Shown: positions 46,214-57,063 of the stretch, one piece after another
Layout: every line of letters begins with the position of its first letter
Position numbering within the stretch: position 1 is the stretch's first letter
Source: Isoetes taiwanensis
Lineage: Eukaryota > Streptophyta > Lycopodiopsida > Isoetales > Isoetaceae
Assembly (NCBI GenBank): GCA_021234155.1
Contig: JAJEKV010000073.1
Coordinates: 3,878,001-3,942,000, forward strand
Direction: 5' to 3'
Length of the DNA: 64,000 nt
The notes under the pieces: model-generated
The model's database searches: none
Told to the model about the DNA's origin: nothing
Seen by the model: only the letters and a program-made list of their open reading frames with translations
Program-made: the position numbers and the translations under genes

Positions 46214-47193
46214 GGAATAGAATAGAATAGAATAGAATAGAATAGAATAGTTTTTTTAACGTCCACGGAGACCAATAGGTCATGGGACCCATACAATGGG
46301 CTAGTACAATCATTACTACTAGGATTAAAAAACCCCTGCCTCGAAAGGTTTTCAAGGGAAAAACCTTTGCAGTAATGATGATACTAGATAAGCGGAGATA
46401 ATGAATACTGAGGGCTCAGTAATTGCTGACGTTTATCTAGAACCTCAAGTATGTATAATGCCAAGTCATGCATAGATGGTGCTCTGAGAAGTTGTGGAAG
46501 CGTGGAATGGAATGCTAAGGTCAAAAAATGATTCCGGACTATCTCAAAAGCAGGGCAACTCAGAAGAGTATGGCTTTCATCTTCAATAACCTGTAACTGG
46601 CAACAGGCACATAGTCTCGCTTCTCGCGGCAATTGCGGTCGCTCCCATCTACCTGTCTCAATCCATAGCCTGTGGGACCCCGTACGAATTGATGCAATAG
46701 CTACAAGCTTGTTCCTGGACAATGAAGCAAGCAAATAAGCTTGGGGCCCTGGTGCCAAGGTGGGATTTATGTGTGCATGATAATGACCAGTTTTCACTTG
46801 GGCCAAAGTAACTGTGTCCCATATCTTTTGAGAAAAACAACCATTGAGATATTGTTGCAAAAGCTCAGGATCAGAACTGGCAAGCATCAGGCAGTGCTCT
46901 GGTTGCACAGCCCAACGGGCAAACCATGTAGTGCAATGCTCTTTCCAACATCGTTTCAAACGCTGAGGAGATTCAGCCATGGCAAGTGCAAGAACAGGAT
47001 ACCTAACATCATCCATGTGGTGCACCTTGCAGATATAGTGGAGATGGCGCTTCATGGCAGAATGTTGAAGAGGCCAAAAACCTGTCTCTTGTAAAAGAAT
47101 AGCATAGGGCACCGTTGTTTTAACTCCGAGGCTGTAAGTGAGAAAGGACTCTATCACTCTTCTTTTCATTTCATGCGCGCAATATTTATTCAA
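46214..47193 (-). mobile_element. 5'-truncated LINE with complete 3' end and tail
   Basis: A 269-residue open frame is the C-terminal part of LINE ORF2: LGVKTTVPYAILLQETGFWP, HYHAHINPTLAPGPQAYLL and the Cys-rich RLCACCQLQVIEDESHTLLS. The stop is at 46384. Then comes a 3' untranslated tail containing AAACCTTTCGAGGCAGGGG and GGTCTCCGTGGACGTTAAAA and a (TCTAT)n simple repeat at 46214-46250. The abrupt 5' end at about 47193 is typical of incomplete target-primed reverse transcription. The open frame suggests a young insertion. Confidence 0.8.
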
Positions 47194-47580
47194 TAGGATT
47201 GAAAGATGTCACCTAACAATTTTCCAAAGTATTTATCACTTAAAGCCCCCTTAAAGGCTCCATAATCAGCAAATTTGATGCAATATCTCTATGGCCAATA
47301 TAGCAAGCCACAGGGAGCCACATTGAATATGTTCCAATCAATGTGCGTTGAGTAATTCCTGGAATGCAATTTCTCTTATGATTTACACAATTTTCAAACA
47401 AATGTACATCAAGATTTTGCAACTTATAGATATTCATAAATGGTTGCAGTTGTTGTTTCATATCTTTAATTACAAATGTAGCTCATGTATCAGTAAATGT
47501 TGGGGAATTTCACTTTCCCTTTGTACTATTATGGATGGTCCTATTTCTCATATACTCTTCAAAAGAGCTGAATGAATCAG
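47194..47580. other. Non-coding stretch
   Basis: Between the LINE and the kinase fragment; nothing recognised. Confidence 0.3.
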
Positions 47581-48060
47581 TTAATTTTGTAAATTAAATT
47601 TCTTTGATAGAGTTCCATCTGAACCTACTTCCTCAAGCCATGATACAACATGTTGTATAGATGGTCTCTTGTGAGGATCAGGATTTATGCACAAGCAAGC
47701 TATCTCCAAAACATGTAGCATTTCGTCCCGATGTCCATCAACCAAGAGAAGAGGATCAAGTAGCTCTATGGACTTGTTTTCAGCCCTCATTTTTCTTACC
47801 CATGCAACAACATCACTGCTTTCTTTTGGCCTGCACATATCAACAGGCCGCCGCCTTGTGAGAAGCTCTAAAATTACCACCCCAAAATTGTACACATCAC
47901 CCCTGAGAATGGCCACCCATGCCTGCCCATATTCAGGGGGAATATAACCCAAAGTGCCTACCAATTCTGTAGTGACATGGGTCTCTGTTGTCGTCATTAA
48001 TCTTGCTAATGCTTGTAATGCTTGTAATTGGTGTTGATCCTTCTCTGCTGCATTCAGCAC
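47581..48060 (-). pseudogene. C-terminal part of a PSKR-like receptor kinase domain
   Basis: 159 residues starting in the activation loop (ARLMTTTETHVTTELVGTLG), then YIPPEYGQAWVAILRGDVYN (kinase subdomain VIII-IX), FGVVILELLTRRRPVDM, the CLCINPDPHKRPSI block (subdomain XI) and a short tail. The pattern fits the PSKR/PSY1R group of LRR receptor kinases. The N-lobe, the HRD catalytic loop and DFG are absent: the LARLM segment follows unrelated sequence at the 5' side. In Asp-Val-Tyr-Asn-Phe, Asn replaces the usual Ser. A fragment without catalytic residues cannot be an active kinase. It lies within the Harbinger boundaries. Confidence 0.8.
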
Positions 48061-48676
48061 TATTACTGGAGATGAATCTGCCTATTCCCCCACTAGAGAT
48101 AAATCATATTGTACAGAGAATTTCTAGCGACAAATCTGAGCTCCAGATTATACTGATCATATTGTACTTTAGTTATGCTACTACTGTGCCACGTTTCTGA
48201 AATATCTATTGCAAGCTTTAGACAAGAAGATCACATAAGACATTATTCACACAACTATATCATTCATATAAGCTGCCTTCTTCTTATCTTATCTTCATTA
48301 ATGGTCTGCATAGATCTCACATCAGTTGTCTTCTCTTCATTAATGGTCTGCATAGATCTCATTACTCAAGATTGATATTTTGGCTGTTGCCTAAATGTTA
48401 AGCCAACACAATATCTAGCATTATAACAGGGGGTTGTTTTTGTATTTTTGTATTTTTTTTCCTAAGGTTTTTATATGATTTGATGATAGTATTCCATGAG
48501 ACGTAATCTAGAGTGCACATACGTTCACTTTAATCTTCGTGACACTTTCCAATGGTTGAATCTATAAATTTTGATATATATTTTTCATAATTTAATTTTC
48601 TATGCTAAGAAAAAGTATTTTTTCCTTGCTTGACATGCAAGGCTCGAGACCCTTCAACTTAGGGTTTTGTTTGCAG
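48061..48676. other. Non-coding stretch with a short duplication
   Basis: A 28-bp unit starting TCTTCATTAATGGTCTGCAT occurs at about 48292 and 48334. No gene seen. Confidence 0.4.
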
Positions 48677-51600
48677 ACAACAGGGTTTTCGGAAGTCTTC
48701 TCCTGTATCTCGGCTGGATAGCTTGGTTGAACACGAATGGCCAGGCGCAAAGCTTTTTTTATTTGGGTCATGTACAAATGCATTTGGAGTACGAAATAGT
48801 GATATTGATGTATGCTTGACTGTTGATGAGGAAGATCCAAATATCAATCAATATCAATATATATATTGATCATGCCATTTTTTGGGACCCTCAGGTCCAT
48901 ATGGCAAACAGTACATTTACATTTACATTTTAGGCGCCAATATGGCACATAAATCATCAAAATATAAATAATCCAGAATTTTCAAGCAGTGTCATGTGAT
49001 CATATAAGAGTATGATGTCTGATCTTTCCTTAAAGATAGTCTTCAGATATGATCCCAGCTTGGCCGGTTGCAACTGGAATAAGTCTTGAAGATTATCTAA
49101 GCGATGATGGCAAAAGCTTCACGGATATGCTCATAAGATGGACAAAAGAGCAAAGCATGGGCCTCGGCCCTCAATTTGTGGTTCTCATTGTCAGCGGCGA
49201 GGGACATAGCCGGGTCTTTTCGCTCCAATCCTTGCCATCCGCCGGTTTCTATGGCAAGGTGATGGGATGAGAGTCGCGCTCGGAGATGGTTTTTCTTAAA
49301 TTAGATGCCGATCCATTCCCGTGTATGGCTGCTCACCATAGGTGTCAAGATTGTTAATTTCCTTTACGTAGAAGTCCGCTTTGACACTAGTATCACAATC
49401 CATCCGCTTTGCAAACTGCTTTTCGCGCGATACAAATGCTTGCAATTCATCCCATTTGTGAGGCCACCGCCCCGGGCATTATATCCCAAGCTTCCGCCCA
49501 TTTGATTCTTGCATTATACCATCCGTTCATTTTCTCTTGAGAGTGCATAAGTGCTAGGGCGGGGAGGCGTTCGAGTCAAGATTAGAGATCCCGTCCAAGT
49601 AATGTAGCGTTTGACCAGGCGCATCAATCTCGATTGGGACTAGTCCTGCTTACGCCAAGAGCATATTATATGGTGTTTGGGCCTTTACTCCCAATTCCTC
49701 CGGAGGAATTTTTTTTGTATTCTTTCCAAATTTGGCCCAACCTCGATCTTGCCAATCCAGTGCCCGGATGGGCAGCCATAGAGCATTACCGGTTTAACTA
49801 GAACACCAAAAGCGACTTTTATGCGTAAATGCCAACCTTCTAGGTTATTTTGTTCACATACTTGGAGCATGCCAAATAATGCTTTCAGCCCACCTAATGC
49901 TCTCCTTGATGCGGTGACCATTTATAGTTGGAAGACATTTCAATCCCTAAATATTTATAATTGAAGTGACGACTTCCAAAGCAACACCTCCAACCGAGAA
50001 ATCAGCATGGGAGCCTTGAACCAAAGATCATGATTTTAGATTTGGAATGGTTGATAGACATACCTTTATGCTTGCAAAAGCGTCAAAGACATCTAGATGT
50101 GATTTGCAGACCCAATTGTGTTTTGGAGATGAGTACAATATCATCGACAACAAAGAAAGAACTTCACTACATGGTCATATAAATCAGCACCAATTCCACT
50201 ACGGTCATTGAGCCAAGATTCTACTTCATCAATGAACAGCCCAAAGAGTGCTGGTGAGCAGGGGCAGCCTTGTTTAACCCCTATGGTGCTGGAAATCTGT
50301 GTATCAGAGCGTAAAGGGAACGAGAGTTCCACCAATACCTTATGATATAGGCAAGCAACTGCTTCTTTGAGAGCATGAGGGACCCCAATTGCATCCATCC
50401 TGTCTTGAAGCTTGCCTCGATCAACACGATCGAATGCCTTTGCAAGGTCCATGAATGCGAGGTATAGTTTGTTCCCCCGCCCCTTAGCATTTTCTGTGAG
50501 CACCCGGAGTGTCACTAAGTGATCAATAGTAGAGTAACCAGATCTGAAACCAGCTTGGCCTGTTGCAATAACATCTGCATCTTTGGCCCAATCCACTAGC
50601 TTTTGCTCAATCAAAGAGGCAAAAGTTTTAGCCATAATATTACCAACTAGAATTGTCCTGTAGTTATGTATGTCCTGTTTATCGCCACATTTATACACTG
50701 GGACAGCTCTACTAACATACCAGGTATCTGGAAGTCTGCCATGCTTGAGCACCAGGTTAAAGATGTGAGTGAGTTTTTCTAGGAGCAACTCACCTCCCCA
50801 TTTGCATAATTCAGCCACCATCCCTAGATTATCTGGGGACTTACCATTTTTCATGCGAGACAAGGCTTCTTGCACATCTGATGGAGTAAAAATAGACTCA
50901 GTTACAGGGTAGTTCTGTGTCATGGCTCTTTGAGCTGGAAATGTGTAGAGGCCATTTAGCCAAGAAATCATCTCTTCAAAAGAAAATTAGGACATGGAGA
51001 AGGGCTTTTGGTGATGTTCCAAAAGGCCTTCTACCATCTATCACCCTGTTGGTTAAGTCTTGTTCATGCTTTGCGCCGCCATTCATTCTTTTACGCCTCG
51101 GCTTTTTTATAACATTTGTCGGGCTTGCTGATTATCACCGCCCATACCTAGGGCCCGCTTAGCAAGCATGCATTCTTTGTCAAACCACTTTTGATTTTGA
51201 CGCTTTCTTACGGGCTAGTAGTCCCAAAGACTTCGTTTGTCTTTGCCAAAGATGTTTTTAACCAAAACCCGGTTATAATCAAATGCATCCGGCCGCCATC
51301 GTACATGCTCAAGTCTACTTGTTAAGGCATCCGCATATGCACCGCATATTTGTAATTGATTTTGATGCTACCGAGGCTTCAAAACCAGCGTAGGAGCATG
51401 TGGTTTATTCACTTTGAAAGCTATCTTTGAGGGGTGCATGGTCTGAAATAAGTTGCTTCTTAAGAACACGGAAGTCATGGAGCATTGTACAAGTGGGATT
51501 ACCCGCCAGAGATCAACAACATGAGTCGCCGTTTGGCTGAAAGCATGTGTAATTCCGAGAGTCCGAAAGATTTGGATGCCATTGAAGACAATCCATTGTA

Positions 51601-52135
51601 ATGCTCCACATAGCTGCAGCACATGATTTCCCATAGCATTGCTAGTGTGGTCACTAGATATCCGCTTCCAAGGATGCTCAGAGTCTGCGTATTCATGTAG
51701 CCAAAGCTCATTTTTCTCGTTTTGAAACAAGGGGGCCTGTCTGGTACCCAATCTTGCATTGAAATCCCCTGCCACATAGACTGATCCTTTTGTCTGGTAT
51801 TTTATAATATCCTTGGCAAGATGCAGCAGCGGATCATGAGGATCTAAATCTGGGTGCTGGTATACTTTTGCAGGTTCAGGATCTAAGGGGGCAGCTTGTT
51901 GTTCGGATGGCAGATATCTTGGAAGCTAATGACATGGCAAGTGTTCAGGTCAGTTTTTATTAACAAACAAGATCCTCTAGTTTCATTAATAAGAAATGCA
52001 TAGTCTCTTGACAAAGGGTTCTTCCAGGCATTGACTCATCACGGGTACCAATTGTGAAGTTTACAGAACCATTAAGAACAATATGCTCGTTGTAGTTAAT
52101 TCGAAATTGTTGCACACAGGCAACAAGCGTAATGA
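48677..52135 (+). pseudogene. URT1-like terminal uridylyltransferase fragment, split by a LINE
   Basis: Exon 48677 to about 48843 follows TTTGCAG and encodes LVEHEWPGAKLFLF and GSCTNAFGVRNSDIDVCLTV, the GSxxx...DxD nucleotidyltransferase signature. Exon 51874-51948 (between TTTTGCAG and GTCAG) encodes LRGQLVVRMADILEANDM. From 52028 the frame gives SRVPIVKFTEP and, after a shift, NNMLVVVNSKLLH. These blocks occur in this order in plant URT1, the cytoplasmic enzyme that adds uridines to mRNA tails. A LINE occupies about 49040-51870 between the first and second exons. Shifts and the missing central and C-terminal parts make it a pseudogene. HESO1 is a less good match by the block wording. Confidence 0.7.
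49040..51870 (-). mobile_element. LINE with endonuclease and reverse transcriptase, nearly full ORF2, degraded
   Basis: On the minus strand: AP-type endonuclease segment with VAGDFNARLG (about 51780) and SSDHTSNAMGNHVLQLCG; then RT (50971-50141) with RMKNGKSPDN, NYRTILVGNIMAK, AFMDLAKAFDRVDR (motif A), GVKQGCPCSPALF (motif B) and, after a frameshift, VVDDIVLIS (motif C, 50130-50155); then LERIQKKFLRR and, after another shift, LGVKAQTPYNMLL; the tail with HHLAIETGGWQGLERKDRLC reaches about 49050. Several shifts and stops show it is inactive. It is older than the 46-kb copy and interrupts the URT1-like fragment. Confidence 0.8.
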
Positions 52136-52757
52136 AAAGGGTCTGCTACAAAGGTGGAGAGAGCCCGTTCTCAGAAAAAAAGTGCTTTACAGAATCAGAA
52201 GGATGGTGGGTAGGTTGTAGCATTTGCAAACGGATCTTATAGCCCTGGTGCCGAAGCTTGTGGATTCATGAGAAACATCGATTAGCAGCTTATTCTTTGC
52301 TTGAACGGCTATAGAAGCCTGATGCAGAGTCTGTATTGTGTTTACCGGGATGTTTATGGAAGCTAAAAGCGTTTAGCTTGTGCATAAGTTACCAGTCTTG
52401 AATCAGAGGTTATTGGGTGGATTTTTTTTGGAAAGATGGCAGAGGTTAATTTGAAGGTTATTATACATGTCCGCAGAGCTGGGCTCCAGGGATTAGCTGC
52501 CAAGGCTAATTGTACAGGATGTGTAACTCTGGAGAAGGTATCCTTTTTTTTCTTTATCAGATTATGAGATTTTGGGTGCATTGGTTGTTCGGGGCATTTG
52601 CTAAAATTGCTAAGTTGAATGAGACAAGTTCGCACATAATATTACCATCATGGTTTCAAATGGAAGTGCTGTTTATGGCTTTCCATTGGTCGCGCACACC
52701 TCTGTAGATTAAGTTTGCTTGGAAAGAGTGGTGTCCCCTGTTAGCATCTTGTAATGC
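52136..52757 (+). other. Stretch without recognised gene, possibly degraded URT1-like exons
   Basis: A segment near 52443-52540 is open on the plus strand and followed by GTATCC, but no motif is recognised. Confidence 0.3.
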
Positions 52758-53168
52758 GATAAGCAAATCTTTGGCACACAAATAACCGTCCATGCTTCCA
52801 TACTTGTCGGCTTATCTTGTCCTTGAAATATATGCTTCTCAGATTTTGATGCAATTCCTGTGTGGTCGCTTGTCGACCCATGCACTTTTAATGAAGCGGG
52901 GAATGGATGTGAGTTCTTATGGAACACGGGCTCATGTAAAAACTTCCTGGTCCTTCAATTCGAGAGCCAAATGTGTACTCTTTTGGCACTCCATATCGGG
53001 CTGGCTTTTGATTTATCGCAGCAGCTTCGCGTGCTTTCTTCGAGATTTTGCGGATAAGCAAATCTCGCACACAAATAACTCGCCCAGGCGTTGCATACTT
53101 GTTTCCGCTTATCTTGTTCTTGAAATATATGCTTCAGATTTTGATGCAATTCCCGTGTGGTTGCTTGC
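52758..53168. repeat. Direct duplication of about 115 bp
   Basis: 52758-52872 and 53053-53168 share ATAAGCAAATCT..GCACACAA, ATACTTG and CTTATCTTGT.CTTGAAATAT, then TTTTGATGCAATTCC.GTGTGG. About 295 bp apart, diverged by about one base in ten. Confidence 0.7.
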
Positions 53169-53421
53169 TGATTTGGCAAAAGCACTAGGACTTGTAAAGA
53201 TGTCCCATAAGATGCATGTCGAGAGTTCATTTCTTTCATCTTCTCATTGGCATATAACGTTACTAGAGAGATCTCATGTCGTTGGACAACATGATGTTGA
53301 TGAGCACATCTTTCAACAACCGCTGGATGTGAATTGCTCTATAAATACGCCCCGCAAATGGTGGTTTTCTCGGGACCGCTCACGCTTATCGGTTGAGATT
53401 CGCTTTAAGGGATGTACTTGA
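52792..53421 (+). other. Open frame across the duplication, protein not recognised
   Basis: A 209-codon plus-strand frame. The second half reads SDFDAIPVWLLADLAKALGL and ends about 85 codons later. The same AYLVLEIYAS block occurs twice because of the duplication. It may preserve an exon of a host gene caught in the Harbinger interior, but no family is recognised. Confidence 0.3.
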
Positions 53422-54777
53422 TGTATGGAGCAACAGGGCAATAACGTCATTTGCGGAACTTATTTGTGAGAGGTACATGTTCTTGTTGTATTGGAGTATA
53501 TTAGAGAGTGTCCCTGTTTTTATGCTAGAAATTCCCATTTGATCCCATCAAAACCACTTATGCTAGTTTGTGTACAAATGAAATCAAAACCCCTTATGCT
53601 AGTTTGTGTACACGTTTTCATTTGCATTGTTTTTATGATTTTTATATTCTATAGGCCCTAAGCTTTTTGTTCTTCACAGATCTCACAAACATATAACAAT
53701 ATATAACAATAAACAATGATTAGGGTACTTTCAGACTATAGGGTTAAATTAAGGTAAAATTTAAGTTAACAAATTAATTGTTATGCTAAATTAAGGTAAA
53801 TTTTATAGAGCTTTCACACTAGCTGTTATGTCAAGTAATAACATTACAAAACCTGTTAAAAATGGTTTCACATGCAATTTGTTATGTTATCTACTAACAT
53901 AACATAATCTGTCAAAAACCTTTTCGCACCAGAGTTCCTTATGTTAATTAGTAACATAACAGAATCTGTTAACGGTCATTTCACATTGTACAACTACAAC
54001 TTGTTATGTTATTTAAGTTTCTGTTGTTTTTTCAGCAAAAATACAAGTGGTTGGTCCATCCAAAAGCAATGCCTGGTTATGAAATGCAGAGGGTTGACAA
54101 TGGAGGGTGGTACTTCCAATGTGAAAACATCTTTTCTATGTAAGGCCTGATGGTTATGTTCCGATGAACATAATGTATTGCAAAATATAATAATGCATGA
54201 ACAAGAACATGAAATTGGCCAATACAACAGACAAGGATAAATAGGAACACCCAACTAGAAGAACATTCCATTAAGTTTTTACAAAACAACTGGTCTGAAA
54301 TACATCATGAAAAAGAAGAGAGTCAATACCCGACCACTATCCTTGCAAAGTGGTCAAGCACATGCACTGCAAGTGTGAATGATCCACCTTGGTGATAATC
54401 ACGCACACAGGAATGTATGCTAACAAAGGTCTAGCCTTTCTGTAATCTTATCACATGGCAAGGTGCATCTGTGGTGCCGTTCTTGACTCCCCATGACTTC
54501 TGTCTTTACAAATGCACTCTACTGAAGCTTCTGCATCCTGTATGCTGAGGGAGAATCAACATACTGCTGAAGAAAGCAAGCTGTTGATATCCCCTCATGG
54601 GAACAAGGGGCTTCATTCTTCACTGTTTCTAACATTCTAACTTTCCTGGCGCGTATGTCCACCAGAACAGAGACAAAGAACCTAAGGACCTCTGAAAATC
54701 AAAAAAGAAAACTGCAGCAGACATCTCAAAAACTTCCTGCCAGCCAGAACAGAGAGCTGGCAACTAGCTCCAATCTT
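53422..54777. other. Mostly non-coding stretch with one exon-like segment
   Basis: AT-rich, with repeated TTATGTTA/GTTAACATAAC-like words at 53700-54010. At 54033, after TTGTTTTTTCAG, an open segment to 54142 reads KYKWLVHPKAMPGYEMQ and RVDNGGWYFQCE. The latter recalls a zinc-binding segment of RPA1-type proteins, but the match is too short to name. Confidence 0.3.
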
Positions 54778-55866
54778 CTAGTTCATCACTGCATCCTTGA
54801 TCTTCTGGATGACAGAATCCAGAAGGCTGTTGATTCCAACAATTGATTCATAGTTCAACTTTGATGCTGGCATGGCATTCAGAAGAATCTGTATTGCAAC
54901 TGTGAGTAGCACTCCATTGCTGCGAGTACTATCAATGCAGATAGTATCATCATGGCCTAGCAGGTCATTTTCTGGCCCATCAGGTAGAATAGCGAAACCA
55001 GAAGGAAGAACAGATACATGAGCAGGATCAGTGCCTTGCATCATGGCATTAACGTGTGATGGCTCTACTGGTGCATATACAACCAATGATCCGGATGGAT
55101 CTGTACTGCTCTCTTGTAATATAAGAGTGTCGGTTGTGCTTGAACCCTGCAAAGAAGACTTTCAGGTAAGAATGCAGTTGTTCATTTGCAGCAAAGTGGG
55201 CATGCAGTACATACTTCAATACGGAAAAGAGATACGCTGTTGCCAGGGTTTTGGCCCTTAGCTATGTGTGCAACTTCCTGCATGGTACTTCCATTTGGAG
55301 GAGCAAACTGCAAGACCACATACCATAATGTCAAGTTTCTCAAGGAACAGGTAACAATCAAAACTATAATTATTACCTCATGCTTAACATGTTCATCCTT
55401 CAGGTAATCAAAAACGCGTTGGTGGGATGCATGTAACCATTGGGATGTTGCTGCACATAGCACAAGACCATTTGGTTCTCCATGGCTGCTCATATTCTTC
55501 CGAAATGTAACTCGAACATCATCAGCTCTATCATTTGATATAGTAGTCCAAGGGTAGGATGTAGATGCACCATGTCATCCTCTGAGCGAGCTTTAAGAAG
55601 TTCTGGCGAGAATTTAGCATTACTGTATGCACATGAAAGTGTGGTAGTCAGTTGTAGGTAACTAGCAGCTCAGTGTAACATCTGAAAGGAAATGTAGCTT
55701 CCCACTTACCATCAAAGTCTCTTCCATTCATGTTATTTACAACCAAAGAGTTGACAACTTCGCAATATCTTTGCATTGTGGCTAACCATCTTTGTGCACC
55801 AAAGGCCATTCCACTGTTGACCAGTGTCCATTCCCAGTTTCTAACAGTTCCAAAACTCACATACAC
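54778..55866 (-). pseudogene. HD-Zip class IV transcription factor, C-terminal START region, with introns
   Basis: On the minus strand: AFGAQRWLATMQRYCEVVNS (START end, 55648-55866), then with a shift NFLKLAQRMT, then DDVRVTFRKN, MSSHGEPNGLVL, QRVFDYLKDEHVKHE to a GT donor at 55377; exon 55307-55215 with MQEVAHIAKGQNPGNSVSL; exon 55146-54778 with TLILQESSTDPSGSLVVYAP, LPSGFAILPDGP and a C-terminal QKIKDAVMN. These are the START and START-adjacent blocks of HD-Zip IV factors, which act in epidermal cell identity. The homeodomain and leucine zipper are missing and frames are broken upstream. Retained introns rule out a retrocopy: genomic DNA was moved. Confidence 0.85.
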
Positions 55867-56637
55867 TTTCGTGACATTTTCTACATACAGTTTCTACATT
55901 TTCGTGACCATAAAGCTTAGTACCGAATGAAAACGCACAGAATTTACAAATAGTACTGAACAAAAAAGCAAAGAAAAAGTAGAATAAAAAAGCACAGAAA
56001 AAATCAGGATTGATAGGAAGGAAATACCTACAGGGAGTAGCAGCGCCAGTTTTGCTGCTGGTTAACATTCGTGCTCCGGCCTCAATGAGGAGCTCCGGCC
56101 ACCGTGAGGAGCTCCGGCCTCATTCTGTCGACGGCCGCGACCTCGACATATTTGACAAACCTAAATGAAGGGGGGGGGGCACCCAATAAATTTCTGTCGT
56201 GAAATTGTAGGGTTGTCAACCCACTGTTAACACTTAACAAGACAATAACGAATGTGAAAGGGGGTTAAATCTTAAATTTAACTTTAACAAATTGTTATAA
56301 GTTAACCCCTTCGTTTTAACCATTTCCTTAACAAAACTCGAATGCGTTGCTAGTTAAGTTAAATTTTCTTAACATAACAATTTTAACCCTTTAGTGTTAA
56401 ATCTAGCACTAAAGGTTTAACACTAAAGGTTAGAAATCTAGCAGGTCATTTTCTGGCCCATCAGGTAGAATAGCGAAACTTTCTTTTTGGTTTAGATGCT
56501 AGATATTCACTCAAGGGAGTTTGGACTGTGTATATGTTGTATTGTTACAAATTGCTTGTTTGTTTATTTGGTTTTGTTTTCTTTTGTTAGGGCTCGAAGG
56601 GCCAAATTTTTTTTTTAGTATAACTAACAACACATAA
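55867..56637. other. Non-coding stretch
   Basis: Includes a short repeated GAGGAGCTCCGGCC motif near 56085-56120 and a TTAAC-rich segment at 56210-56440. A piece at 56430-56480 repeats TAGCAGGTCATTTTCTGGCC from the HD-Zip IV exon at 54958, a small duplication of that captured DNA. Confidence 0.45.
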
Positions 56638-57063
56638 CTATCATTAACATTAATTAATACAAACCATTGCATTCCACGCTTAATAATAAAATTCCCCCTT
56701 AAACCCCCTTTGGTTTGGGTGCATATTCACACGGGGGGTTACGTAGGGCAGCGAGAGCCCCAAAAACATATTTACAATACATGTACAAAATTAACACCAT
56801 TAAGTACATTCTCTCAAACCTTATAGTATTTTGCAAACTTTAATATACAGTATATAAAAACTTGTACATGCATACCCCACAAACGAGGATCGCTATGTAT
56901 GGTCCAGATCTTGAAATAAAGGGCAAATATGCCCATCCGACAGCTCTCGTTGCCCAGAGTAACCCCCCGTGTGAATATGCACCCAAACCAAAGGGGGTTT
57001 AAGGGGGAATTTTATTATTAAGCGTAGAATGCAATGGTTTGTATTAATTAATGTTAATGATAG
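56638..57063. mobile_element. MITE with terminal inverted repeats of about 130 bp
   Basis: Starts CTATCATTAACATTAATTAA and ends TTAATTAATGTTAATGATAG. The arms stay nearly identical through CATTGCATTCCACGCTTAAT and AACCCCCTTTGG..TGGGTGC to a GGGGGGTTAC block, leaving a loop of about 160 bp. No clear target duplication was found. Long arms would fit a Mutator-like or foldback MITE. Confidence 0.8.
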
